NCBI RefSeq assembly: GCF_004209755.1
Contig: NZ_CP035913.1
Location: 5,146,001-5,210,000, forward strand
Direction of reading: 5' to 3'
Source: Pseudoduganella lutea
GTDB taxonomy: Bacteria; Pseudomonadota; Gammaproteobacteria; Burkholderiales; Burkholderiaceae_D
Length of the DNA: 64,000 nt
In this document: positions 8,563-17,378 of the stretch, in pieces
How positions within the stretch are numbered: position 1 is the stretch's first letter
Layout: the number at the start of each line of letters is the position of its first letter
Notes under the pieces: model-generated
What the model saw: the letters and a program-made list of their open reading frames with translations, nothing else
What the model was told of the DNA's origin: nothing
The model's database searches: none
Made by a program: the position numbers and the translations under genes

Positions 8563-11487
8563 ATGGACCGACTGCAGTGGCGGCCCCCGATCGACGAGGT
8601 GGCATTCGGCGCATTCCGCCTGGTGCCGCACGAGCGTGCCCTGTACCGGCACGGTGTGCCGGTGCGCCTGGCTGGCCGCGCGTTCGACCTGCTCGTCGCC
8701 CTCGTGGCGCGGGCGGGCACGGTGGTCGGCAAGGAAGAACTGATCGCCTGCGTCTGGCCCCGCAGCGTCGTCGAGGAAGGCAACCTGCGCGTGCACATCG
8801 CCACGCTGCGCAAGGTGCTCGGCAACGACCAGCCCTATGTGGAAAACGTGGTGGGCCGCGGCTACAGCTTCGTCGCGCCGGTGCGCCGCCTGGCCGTCGA
8901 GGCGATCGCGCCCCCGCTCGTGCAGCAGGTCGTGCAGCCGCCGCGGCTGGTGGGCCGTGCCCAGGTCGTGGACCAGCTGGTGGCGGAGCTGGCCGCCACC
9001 CGGTTGCTGACGATCGCCGGCCCGGGCGGGATGGGCAAGACGTCGGTGGCCCAGGCCCTGGCTGCGCGCGTCGCACCGCTGTTCGGCGGGCGCGTGATCA
9101 GCGTCGACCTGGCGCCCCTGGCCGATCCGGCACTGCTGCCGGGCGCCGTCGCGCAGGCGTTCGGCCTGGCCGCGCCGCTGTCGGCCGCGCAGTTGACGAA
9201 GCAACTGAGTGAGTACCTAAGCGGGCAACCAAGCGGGCAACCAAGCGGGCAACCAAGCGAGCAACTGAGGGAGCAACCAGGCGCGCAGTTGGGCGACTCC
9301 CCGTCGCCCGCCCTGGCCGATGCCTTGCCGCCCGCTTCGCCAGGCCGCCGCGCGCTGCTCGTGCTCGATGGCTGCGAACACCTGATCGATGCCGCCGCCG
9401 CGCTGGCTGGCGCACTCTTGCGCCATACCACGCAACTGCGCATTGTCGCCACCAGCCGGGAACCGCTGCGCAGCGGCGGCGAGCGGGTGTTCCGGCTGCC
9501 GCCGCTGGCCGTACCCACGCCGCCGCCTTCGCACGCGCCCGTGCCCGATCTCGCGGAACTGCGCGCGTTTCCGTCGGTGCAGCTGTTCGTCGAGCGGGCC
9601 AGTGCCGATGGCGGGTTTGTACTCGATGCCGGCAACGCGGCGGCGGTCGCGGAGATCTGCCGCCGGCTGGATGGAATTCCGCTGGCCCTCGAACTGGCGG
9701 CCGGGCGGGCCGCGTTCTTTGGCGTGCATGAACTGGCGCGGCGGCTGTCCGACTGCTTTGCCGTGCTCACGCGGGGGCGCCGCACGGCCCTGCCACGCCA
9801 CCAGACATTGCGCGCCACGCTCGACTGGAGCCATGCGCTGCTGGCGCCCGCCGAGCAGGCCGTGCTGCGACGGCTCGCCGTGTTTCGTGGCGCCTTCACG
9901 GCAGACGGCGCGACGGCGGTGGCGGGCGGAAGCGGCATCGACGCGCAAGCCGTGCCCGGCCACCTCGCGCAACTCGTGGCGAAGTCGATGGTCTCGTGCG
10001 ACGACGCCCGGTACCGCCTGCTCGACACGACCCGCGCCTATGCGCTGGAACAGTTGCGTGGCGCCAGCGAGGAATCGGCGGCGTCGCACGGCCACCTGCG
10101 CTACTGGTGCCGGCTGCTGGCCCGCGCCGCGACCGATACGGGCGTGCTGGAGATGATGCTGCACGACCTGCGCCTGGACGACGTGCGCGCCGCGCTCGAC
10201 TGGGCGTTCGGGCCGGGCGGCGCGCCGCTGCTGGGCGCGGAACTCGCGGCGGCCTCCGCACCGCTGTGGTATCGCCATTCGATGATGGACGATTACCGCG
10301 CCAGGCTGGAGCCGGCGCTGGCGTGCGCCGCCGCGGCCGGCGCGGCAGGCATGCCGCTGGCGGCCGCGTTGCACCTGGCGCTCGGCCACACGCTGCTGCA
10401 TGTGAGCGCGGTGGCGGCACCGCGTGCCGAAGCCTTCGGTCGCGCGCTGGCGCTGGCCGAACGGCTGGGGGACCATGCCACGGCCGTGCGGGCGCTGTGG
10501 GGCTGCTATGCCGACGCGCTGCTGCAGGGCGACTACGGCCGTGCGCTCGGCCTGGCATACCGCTTCGGCCCGCTGGCGCGCGCCGCCGGCATCGATGCCG
10601 ACGGCCACGTGGGACGGCGGCTGCTGGCCAGGGCGCGCCACTACCTCGGCGACCAGCACGCGGCCCGTGCCCATGCGGATGCCGCCGTCCATCCGGCGCG
10701 GCGCGCTCGCGGGGCTGCCGGTTTCCAGTTCGACCAGCGGGTATCGTCGCTGGCGATCCACGGCCGCGTGCTGTGGCTGCAGGGCTTGCCCGAGCAGGCG
10801 GTGCTGGCGGCGCGCGAGGGCGTCGACGAAGCGCTGCGCCTCGATCATTCGGTGTCGCTGTGCTTCGCGCTGGTACTGGCGGTGCCGGTGGCATTGTGGA
10901 GCGGCGACATGGCGATGGCACGGCACTGCAGCGCCATGATGGCCGAACGGGCGGGGCGCGACCGCCTGGTGCACTGGTCGTTCTGGGCGCAGGCGTTCCA
11001 GGCGGCGCTGCACCGCCACGCCGGTGCGCAGGCCGGCGGGCCGCCCGGCACGCACGCGTGGCCGGCCGCCGCCTTCGACGCCTTGACCCTGGTGCGGCAC
11101 CCATCGTGCACCGGCCTGCACCTGGACATGCTGCCCACGCTGCACGCAGGCTTGATGACGCCCGCCTCGCTGGCCCGCGCCGTCGACGGCCGCGCGGGCT
11201 GGGCCGCGCCGGAACTGTTGCGCTGCTGGGGGGAACAGCTGGTGCGCGTGGGTGCCGTCGCGCAGGCCGAACGCGTGGTGCGCCAGGCACTGGAACTGGC
11301 CCATGGCCAGGGTGCGCTGGCCTGGGAACTGCGTGCCGGCACCACCCTGGCCGGGCTGCTGGCGCGTTGCGGCCGCGGGCGCGATGGCGCGGCCGTGCTG
11401 GCGCCGCTGCTGGCGCGCTACCGCGAAGGCCGGTCCACGCGCGACGTGCTCAGCGCGCTTTCCTGCCTGGAGCGCTGCTCAGCCTGA
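8563..11487 (+). CDS. Winged-helix / NB-ARC-like NTPase / TPR-type regulator (paralogue 2)
   Basis: A 974-residue paralogue of the regulator at 3865-6609, with the same order. An OmpR-type winged helix spans residues ~10-108 (LAGRAFDLLVAL, KEELIACVWP, NLRVHIATLRKVLG, VGRGYSFV). The STAND-like NTPase has Walker A GPGGMGKT at 153-160 and Walker B ALLVLDGC near 264-271. A helical repeat half follows. Between Walker A and B it carries nine tetrapeptides of the form Q-[LP]-x-x (residues ~210-245) encoded by a 12-bp tandem repeat; paralogue 1 has no such insert. The ATG at 8563 has AGG nine bases upstream; GTG 8557 is an alternative. It is divergent from the dehydrogenase-like operon, 116 bp away, and so is a likely regulator of it. 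Its last 38 bp overlap the convergent GH39 gene. Confidence 0.85.
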   Translation: MDRLQWRPPIDEVAFGAFRLVPHERALYRHGVPVRLAGRAFDLLVALVARAGTVVGKEELIACVWPRSVVEEGNLRVHIATLRKVLGNDQPYVENVVGRGYSFVAPVRRLAVEAIAPPLVQQVVQPPRLVGRAQVVDQLVAELAATRLLTIAGPGGMGKTSVAQALAARVAPLFGGRVISVDLAPLADPALLPGAVAQAFGLAAPLSAAQLTKQLSEYLSGQPSGQPSGQPSEQLREQPGAQLGDSPSPALADALPPASPGRRALLVLDGCEHLIDAAAALAGALLRHTTQLRIVATSREPLRSGGERVFRLPPLAVPTPPPSHAPVPDLAELRAFPSVQLFVERASADGGFVLDAGNAAAVAEICRRLDGIPLALELAAGRAAFFGVHELARRLSDCFAVLTRGRRTALPRHQTLRATLDWSHALLAPAEQAVLRRLAVFRGAFTADGATAVAGGSGIDAQAVPGHLAQLVAKSMVSCDDARYRLLDTTRAYALEQLRGASEESAASHGHLRYWCRLLARAATDTGVLEMMLHDLRLDDVRAALDWAFGPGGAPLLGAELAAASAPLWYRHSMMDDYRARLEPALACAAAAGAAGMPLAAALHLALGHTLLHVSAVAAPRAEAFGRALALAERLGDHATAVRALWGCYADALLQGDYGRALGLAYRFGPLARAAGIDADGHVGRRLLARARHYLGDQHAARAHADAAVHPARRARGAAGFQFDQRVSSLAIHGRVLWLQGLPEQAVLAAREGVDEALRLDHSVSLCFALVLAVPVALWSGDMAMARHCSAMMAERAGRDRLVHWSFWAQAFQAALHRHAGAQAGGPPGTHAWPAAAFDALTLVRHPSCTGLHLDMLPTLHAGLMTPASLARAVDGRAGWAAPELLRCWGEQLVRVGAVAQAERVVRQALELAHGQGALAWELRAGTTLAGLLARCGRGRDGAAVLAPLLARYREGRSTRDVLSALSCLERCSA
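9194..9289 (+). repeat. 12-bp coding minisatellite
   Basis: AAGCGGGCAACC occurs three times perfectly in a row (9219-9254). Degenerate 12-base units flank it on both sides, giving about eight or nine units. All are in frame and encode Q-[LP]-x-x tetrapeptides inside the NTPase domain of the regulator, so changes in copy number would keep the frame. Confidence 0.85.
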
Positions 11488-13030
11488 GCAGGTACACGTC
11501 GTTCTCGCGCAGCGGCAGCGCCACGGTCACCTTGCCGTCGCCACCCACCTGCACCGTGCGCCGCTCGGACGGCTCGCCGGTGGCCTGCGCCTTCAGTTCG
11601 GCGACCTGTTTTTTCGTCAGCTGCGCGGGCGAGCCCATGCCGATGTAGGCCGTGTAGGCATCGTTCTTCCGGTAGCCCGCCTGCGAGATCGCCAGCGTGT
11701 ACGCGCCCGGCTTCACGCCGCGCAGCGTGACCCGCACGTCGCCCTTGGCCTTGGCCGGCAAGTCCTTGATGAAGTACTGCTGGTTGTTGATGTTGTCGGG
11801 CAGCGTGTGCGTGTAATCCCACAGCAGCACGCCCACGTCGCCACTGGTGTCGACGGTGGCGATCGATTGCGCATCGGTATTGCGCAATTCCTTGTTGCCG
11901 AGTCCGTTCAAGAACTGGTAGGCGAAATAGGCGGGCTTCTTGATGCCCTGCGTGTTCATCAGCCCGAAGCCGCCGTGGAATGCCTCGAAGCGGGGGCCCG
12001 CTTCCTCGAAGATGTCGGTGAATACCCAGTACGACATGGATTGCGCCGTGTCGCCCGTCTGCTTGAGCTTTTGCAGGATGTAGGCGGCCTGGTGGTAGCT
12101 GTCATGCGTGGGGTCGGACGGGGTGTACGAGGAACTCCACTCCGTGTAGTGCAGCGGCAGCGCAGGCAGCGTGGAGGCGGCGATTTCACGGCGGTTCTTC
12201 AGGACGTCGTTGCTGATCGCGCCCTTGTCCTTGCCGAGCACCGTGCCCTTGGTGCCGAATTCATCGAGGAAGCCCTCGCTCACGCCATAGGTATGGGTGC
12301 TGACGAAGTCGAGCGGCACCTGGTTCCTGGTGGCATGCGCGATCATTTCCGGAATCCATGCGGCACCCGCGGTGGCGGGCCCGCCCACGCGATAGGCGGG
12401 GCTGACGCTCTTGATCGCCCGCGCCGCGTGGTCATACAGGCGGAAATATTCCTCCTGCGTGCCGGCCCAGAAACCATCGAGGTTCGGTTCATTCCAGACT
12501 TCGAAATACCAGGTGGCCACTTCGGCCTGGCCATAACGTTCCGTCCAGTGCGCCGTCAATTTCCTGACGAGCTCTCCCCATTTTGCATAATCACGCGGCG
12601 GCGTGACATTGCCGCGCCACCAGAAAATGGTTTTCTCGCCGCTGGCCATTGCCGATGGCATGAAGCCCAGTTCGACGAACGGTTTTACGCCAATACTCAG
12701 CAGATAATCGTACAGCGCATCGATATACTGGAAATTATAATGTTCCCTGCCTTGTGCATCGACTTTATAGACGCCCATGTCATCCGACAGCAGGCCGTGC
12801 ATGCGAATATATCGAAAACCGGCATCGCGCCTGATTTCAGCCAGTTGCCGTTGCCAGTCGGCGCGCAATCCTTCATTGGCGCGGCCGGCGCCGATCACTT
12901 CGTTGAATGTCTTATTCAGATTGCCGGCCACCTGGCCGACATGCACGTCGATATTGCGTTGCTGCCCCGACGCTTGCGACATGCACAGCAGGGCGGCCAG
13001 CAGGGCGCCGGCAATGGTCTTGATTTGCAT
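11450..13030 (-). CDS. Secreted GH39-family glycosidase (beta-xylosidase-like)
   Basis: A 526-residue retaining glycosidase of the GH39 type, probably exported to the periplasm or outside, acting on xylosides or related plant glycosides. Residues 1-22 form a signal peptide (basic start, Leu/Ala core, ending ASG). The catalytic (beta/alpha)8 domain has the acid/base Glu in VWNEPN (E181) and the likely nucleophile Glu in HYTEWS (E297). The C-terminal ~120 residues are a beta-sandwich-like region with DVGVLLWDYT, as in GH39 enzymes. ATG 13030 is chosen because it begins the signal peptide and follows CGGAGCGAG. The substrate is inferred from the family only. The 3' end overlaps the convergent regulator. 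The AraC-type membrane regulator upstream (13181-14338) is its likely controller. Confidence 0.85.
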   Translation of the reverse strand: MQIKTIAGALLAALLCMSQASGQQRNIDVHVGQVAGNLNKTFNEVIGAGRANEGLRADWQRQLAEIRRDAGFRYIRMHGLLSDDMGVYKVDAQGREHYNFQYIDALYDYLLSIGVKPFVELGFMPSAMASGEKTIFWWRGNVTPPRDYAKWGELVRKLTAHWTERYGQAEVATWYFEVWNEPNLDGFWAGTQEEYFRLYDHAARAIKSVSPAYRVGGPATAGAAWIPEMIAHATRNQVPLDFVSTHTYGVSEGFLDEFGTKGTVLGKDKGAISNDVLKNRREIAASTLPALPLHYTEWSSSYTPSDPTHDSYHQAAYILQKLKQTGDTAQSMSYWVFTDIFEEAGPRFEAFHGGFGLMNTQGIKKPAYFAYQFLNGLGNKELRNTDAQSIATVDTSGDVGVLLWDYTHTLPDNINNQQYFIKDLPAKAKGDVRVTLRGVKPGAYTLAISQAGYRKNDAYTAYIGMGSPAQLTKKQVAELKAQATGEPSERRTVQVGGDGKVTVALPLRENDVYLLRLSSAPGRKAR

Positions 13031-13180
13031 CTGTTTGTCTCGCTCCGGAATGGATGGATGGCGCGGGGCCCACGGCCTGCGCACTGCCGCGCAGCATACG
13101 TGCGCCGGCGGGGCACTGTTAGCACGGGCGGCGCAAACCGTGGCGGAATGCGGATAGTTGAAGAAAAACTGCCGCCAGTG

Positions 13181-14338
13181 TCAGTCCGCGCACGCGGTCC
13201 GGAAAGCCTTGGGCGTGCAGCCGTACTCTTCCTTGAACAGCTTGTTGAAGTACGACACGTTGGCATAGCCGACGGCGTAGGCGATTTCCGCCACGGCTAG
13301 TGCATCGTTTTCCGACAGCAGCCGGGCCGCTTCGGTGAGCCGCAACTTGTTCAGGTAGGCACTGAACGTCAACCCCAGTTCGGCTTTCAGGATTTCATTG
13401 AGCTTGTTGCGGTTGACGCCGGTTGCGGCCACCGCCTTGTCGACATCCATCGTGGCATCGGCATAGTGCGTGGCGATATAGCGCAATACCGTCGCCTTTT
13501 CCCTGTCGCGATGCGGTTCCAGTGAAAGCTGCTGATAGGCGACAAATGGCAGATCCTTTTGCAGTTTATCGCGCACGTCGGCCATCAACGCGGCCGCGTG
13601 CTGCCGGAAAAACCAGATGGCAAAGCCGCACCAGGCAGGAAGCAATATCGCAAAGAGTGCGTAGAGATAACGGAAATCGCGGCCATGGAGGACCAGTTCA
13701 TCGATATCGACCGTGGAGGCGATATTGACCGGGCTCTGGAAAGTCGTGCCAATGGCGATTTTCGGCACCCGGTCGAGTTTATAGGCCTGGCGGGAGAGGT
13801 CGAGCTTGAACATGTCGAACCACCATTGTGGCGTTTCCAGCCGCGACAGGTCGAATTCCACGCGCGCGCGCTGCCCGTTGCAGGCAAAAAACGCCGACGG
13901 GGTCCGGTAGCTCAGCAAGTTGCCTGGCGTGGAGACCTTGTCGTCGAACGTGGGAAAGCTCAGCATCAGCGTATTGGCCGGCGCGCAGCGCGCCGCGAAC
14001 GATACCGCGTTGTAGCGCGACAGGTCGACGTGGGCGGGCTTGCCGTCGCGGTCTTCGAACAGCAGGTTGGCCGAAGCGAACGGATGGGCCGTGGCCGGCA
14101 CCAGGCGAAAACCGAAGCGCAGCCGCTGGCGCTGTTCATGAATGGCGACCGTGGAAACAGGCAATGCCGCTTTCTCGTTGTCCGTGCTGGTCCCCGCATG
14201 CCACGGCAGCGCACTGTCGCGCGCGGGCAACAGCGGTGTGTGCAGGTAGCTCCGCTCGACGCAGAGGTAAGCCAGCAGCAGGCTGGCGGCCAGCAGGCAG
14301 GCGAGGACAGCCAGTGTTTTCCGGTAGAAGGCACCCAT
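13181..14338 (-). CDS. Membrane-anchored AraC-family regulator with periplasmic domain
   Basis: A 385-residue protein with a transmembrane helix at about residues 7-25 (LAVLACLLAASLLLAYL) and a ~200-residue predominantly beta region with carbohydrate-binding flavour (LSRYNAVSFAARC, ARVEFDLSRLETPQWW). A second hydrophobic helix follows (LYALFAILLPAWCGFAIWFF), and then a C-terminal AraC HTH domain ending in a typical GYANVSYFNKLFKEEYG motif. This suggests a one-component sensor: outside ligand binding, cytoplasmic DNA binding. The start at 14338 is chosen because the first helix follows directly; the frame extends 68 codons further upstream through noise-like sequence. It lies 150 bp upstream of GH39, same strand. 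What it senses (perhaps a xylo-oligosaccharide) is inference. Confidence 0.8.
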   Translation of the reverse strand: MGAFYRKTLAVLACLLAASLLLAYLCVERSYLHTPLLPARDSALPWHAGTSTDNEKAALPVSTVAIHEQRQRLRFGFRLVPATAHPFASANLLFEDRDGKPAHVDLSRYNAVSFAARCAPANTLMLSFPTFDDKVSTPGNLLSYRTPSAFFACNGQRARVEFDLSRLETPQWWFDMFKLDLSRQAYKLDRVPKIAIGTTFQSPVNIASTVDIDELVLHGRDFRYLYALFAILLPAWCGFAIWFFRQHAAALMADVRDKLQKDLPFVAYQQLSLEPHRDREKATVLRYIATHYADATMDVDKAVAATGVNRNKLNEILKAELGLTFSAYLNKLRLTEAARLLSENDALAVAEIAYAVGYANVSYFNKLFKEEYGCTPKAFRTACAD

Positions 14339-14562
14339 GATGTGAGCGCAATCATAGAGGCGGGCACGTGGCGGCGCAAGGCGTGGCGACGTGCCCGCCG
14401 ATCGACCCGCGTTTGAACCGACAGTCGTTTCACAATAGTCAATAGCTTGTTGCGTATATGAATCAGTGGCGAATATAGATGTTTCCGTATGGAATATTTC
14501 TGTAGCTTGCAGCCTGCAAATCGCTACACTTGAATGACGCAATTAACGATTGGAAATTAGTG

Positions 14563-16503
14563 ATGCACTTCATTAAAAGATTGTCAATCCAGAAGAAGCT
14601 CATGCTGAGCATGGGTTTGTGCCTGCTGGTCTTCATGGTGATTTCTTCCGTGCTGAGCGTGACCATGAACGGCAACCGGGCGCGCGAGCGTGCCGTGGCA
14701 CAGGAGCTGCCGGCGCAGGTCGGCGAAATCCGCAACGACATCCTGCGCCAGATCGGTCAGGCGCTGGCAGTGGCGCAAACGCTGGCCAACGATACTTATG
14801 TGCATGCCTGGGAAGACGCCGGCCTGCCGGAAGCAGGGGCTGCCGCATGGACGACCTATGCGAGCCACCTGAAGGCGAAGAACAAGGCCGCCACGGTATT
14901 CTGGGTTTCAAAGGACACAGGCAAGTATTTCACCGATGGCGGCTATGGGCGCACGCTGTCGCCCAATGCGGCAAGCGACGGGTGGTTCTACGGTTTCCTG
15001 TCCAGTAACGTGCCGTATCGCCTGGACATCGACAAGGATGCCGGTTCCAGCGACTACATGCTGTTCATTAACAATCGCGTGCAGACGGCGGGCGGCAAGC
15101 TGGCCGTGGCCGGTATCGGGCTGGCCGTCAACGACCTGGCCACCACGATCCGTAACTACCGGCTGGGCGAGACGGGTACCGTGTCGCTCGTGCGGCCGAA
15201 TGGCACGCTGCTGATCGACCGCGATCCGCAACTGGCCGACGGCAAGCACGCGCTGCAGGACCAGCCGGGCTTCGATGCCGGCGTGGTCAAGGCGCTGCTC
15301 GGCGAACAGTCGTTCGCGCATGCGGCCATCGACGGCCCGGAAGGCCGCCTGTTCGTGGCCTCGTCGTATATCAAGGAACTGAACCTGTACGTGCTGGCCC
15401 GGGTGCCCGAGCGCGAAGTGCTGGGCGACATCGCGCGCTCGGCCACGATCTCGGCGCTGATCGCCGGCCTGGTGGGCGGCATCATCGGCTTGGCCGGCAT
15501 CTGGTTCATCAGCCGCGCCATCGCTGCCCCCGTGATGCGGGCCGCCAGGATGCTGGGCGAGATCGCCGACGGTAACGGCGACCTGAGCCGCCGCATGCGC
15601 GTGGAATCCGAGGACGAGGTCGGCAAGCTGGCCGATGCGTTCAACCGCTTCATCTCGTCGCTGAACGGCACGATCCTGCAGGTGCGCAGCAGCGCCGAGC
15701 AGATTTCCTCCGCCACCGGCGAGATCGCCACCGGCAACCTCGACCTGTCGAACCGCACCGAGGCGCAGGCATCGAACCTGGAGGAAACCGCCGCGGCAAT
15801 GGAAGAACTGACGGCGACCGTGCGCCAGAACGCCGACAACGCCGCCCAGGCCAATACGCTGGTGGCCTCCACCGCCGATGCGGCGCGCAAGGGCGGCACC
15901 GTGGTGTCGCAGGTGGTCGACATGATGGGCGCGATCACCGACAGCTCGCGCCGGATTTCCGACATCATCGGCGTCATCGACGGCATCGCGTTCCAGACCA
16001 ATATCCTGGCGCTCAATGCCGCTGTCGAAGCGGCGCGCGCGGGCGAACAGGGGCGCGGCTTCGCCGTCGTCGCTTCCGAAGTGCGCAACCTGGCGCAGCG
16101 TTCGGCCACGGCCGCGAAGGAAATCAAGGACCTGATCCTGGCTTCCGTCGACCAGGTCAGTGCCGGCAGCAGGCTGGCCGACGGCGCCGGGCAGGCGATG
16201 GGCGAGATCGTGCATTCGGTGCAGCAGGTGGCCGACCTGGTGGCGCAGATTGCCAATGCCAGCGATGAACAGAGCAAAGGCATCGGCCAGGTCAACGGCG
16301 CGATCACCGAGATGGACGATGTGACGCAGCAAAATGCGGCGCTGGTGGAAGAAGCGGCAGCCGCCGCCGAATCGCTGCGCATGCAGGCCGCCGCGCTGGA
16401 ACAGGTGGTGGGCACGTTCAAGCTCGACGCGTCGGCCGCTGCCGCTGCCGCTGCTGGTACTGGTCTCGCGGTGGCGCCGCGCGCCGCGCTCAGGGTTCGC
16501 TGA
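14563..16503 (+). CDS. Methyl-accepting chemotaxis protein with dCache-type sensor
   Basis: A 646-residue inner-membrane chemoreceptor. TM1 lies at ~12-32 ([18 protein letters not shown]). A periplasmic ~260-residue double-Cache-like region follows ([15 protein letters not shown], then YMLFINNRV). TM2 is near 300 ([21 protein letters not shown]), then a HAMP domain ([10 protein letters not shown]) and the signalling helices with the conserved hairpin ([39 protein letters not shown]). It relays ligand binding to CheA/CheW; the ligand is unknown. The C-terminus is an Ala-rich tail without a CheR-docking pentapeptide such as NWETF. ATG 14563 with GGAAA upstream is preferred over a TTG 11 codons earlier. 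Its last 14 bp overlap the convergent AraC gene. Confidence 0.93.
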   Translation: MHFIKRLSIQKKLMLSMGLCLLVFMVISSVLSVTMNGNRARERAVAQELPAQVGEIRNDILRQIGQALAVAQTLANDTYVHAWEDAGLPEAGAAAWTTYASHLKAKNKAATVFWVSKDTGKYFTDGGYGRTLSPNAASDGWFYGFLSSNVPYRLDIDKDAGSSDYMLFINNRVQTAGGKLAVAGIGLAVNDLATTIRNYRLGETGTVSLVRPNGTLLIDRDPQLADGKHALQDQPGFDAGVVKALLGEQSFAHAAIDGPEGRLFVASSYIKELNLYVLARVPEREVLGDIARSATISALIAGLVGGIIGLAGIWFISRAIAAPVMRAARMLGEIADGNGDLSRRMRVESEDEVGKLADAFNRFISSLNGTILQVRSSAEQISSATGEIATGNLDLSNRTEAQASNLEETAAAMEELTATVRQNADNAAQANTLVASTADAARKGGTVVSQVVDMMGAITDSSRRISDIIGVIDGIAFQTNILALNAAVEAARAGEQGRGFAVVASEVRNLAQRSATAAKEIKDLILASVDQVSAGSRLADGAGQAMGEIVHSVQQVADLVAQIANASDEQSKGIGQVNGAITEMDDVTQQNAALVEEAAAAAESLRMQAAALEQVVGTFKLDASAAAAAAAGTGLAVAPRAALRVR

Positions 16504-17293
16504 AGAACGCCGTCGGCGTCGTGCCGAAGGTTTTCCGGAACATCTGCGAAAACGCCGACTGGCTGGCATAGCCCAGCTCTTCGGCGACCCGCGCCAGCGG
16601 CATGCCGCCGGCGATCATCGGCGCGGCGTGGGCCAGGCGCACCTGCTGGCGCCACTGGCCGAAGCTCATGCCGAGCTCCTTTTCGAACAGCCGCGCCAGC
16701 GTACGTTCCGATGCGCCGACCTGGCCGGCCCACCCGGCCAGCGTGAGCGGCGCGCCGGGCGTGTCGACCAGGCGGGCGCACAGGGTTTGCAGCCGCTTGT
16801 CCCGTGGCAGCGGCACGCGGATCGGCCGCGTTTCACAGCGCGCCAGTTCATCGAGCATCAATTCCGACAGCATGGTGGCGCGCGGCGACGGCGCCAGCGG
16901 CGGCAGCTGTTCCAGTGCCAGGATCAGTTCGCGCAGCAAGGTGGACACTTCCAGCACCCGGCACGCCTCGGCCGGGAACGGCGCCCGTTCGGCGAGGATG
17001 CGCACCGGCCGCAGCCGGGTAGCCTGCAAGACCGTGACCGCATGTTCGACACCCGGCGCGATCCACACCGCGCGCGATGGCGGCACGATCCACGTGCTGT
17101 CGGCGGTCGCCACGCGCAACACCCCATCGATCGAATGCGTCAATTGGCCCCACCCGTGCGTGTGCGGCAGCATCGCGTCGCGGCGGTCCAGGTCGCGGGC
17201 GATCAGCGTGATGGGCCGTTCGGGCGTGGGCTCGAAACCGTCCGGATAGGGCATCGTATGCCGGACGACTGGAACCGGTGCGGGAATCGACAT
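16490..17293 (-). CDS. AraC-family regulator with cupin N-terminal domain
   Basis: A 267-residue soluble regulator. The N-terminal half is a cupin-like pocket ([16 protein letters not shown], then [18 protein letters not shown]). The C-terminal half has two AraC HTH motifs, the second reading [17 protein letters not shown]. This is the layout of regulators such as E. coli NimR, which control a neighbouring exporter. It is divergent from the MFS transporter at 17379 with an 85-bp shared intergenic region, so it probably regulates that gene and itself. Its 3' end overlaps the chemoreceptor gene by 14 bp. The inducer is not visible from sequence. Confidence 0.87.
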   Translation of the reverse strand: MSIPAPVPVVRHTMPYPDGFEPTPERPITLIARDLDRRDAMLPHTHGWGQLTHSIDGVLRVATADSTWIVPPSRAVWIAPGVEHAVTVLQATRLRPVRILAERAPFPAEACRVLEVSTLLRELILALEQLPPLAPSPRATMLSELMLDELARCETRPIRVPLPRDKRLQTLCARLVDTPGAPLTLAGWAGQVGASERTLARLFEKELGMSFGQWRQQVRLAHAAPMIAGGMPLARVAEELGYASQSAFSQMFRKTFGTTPTAFFSEP

Positions 17294-17378
17294 GGCAGGA
17301 TCTCGACAAAAGTTGACATCTTAGTTCAAAACAGACGCCATCGTTTTTCTTACACTGCCGTTTTAAGCAGGAGATGCA

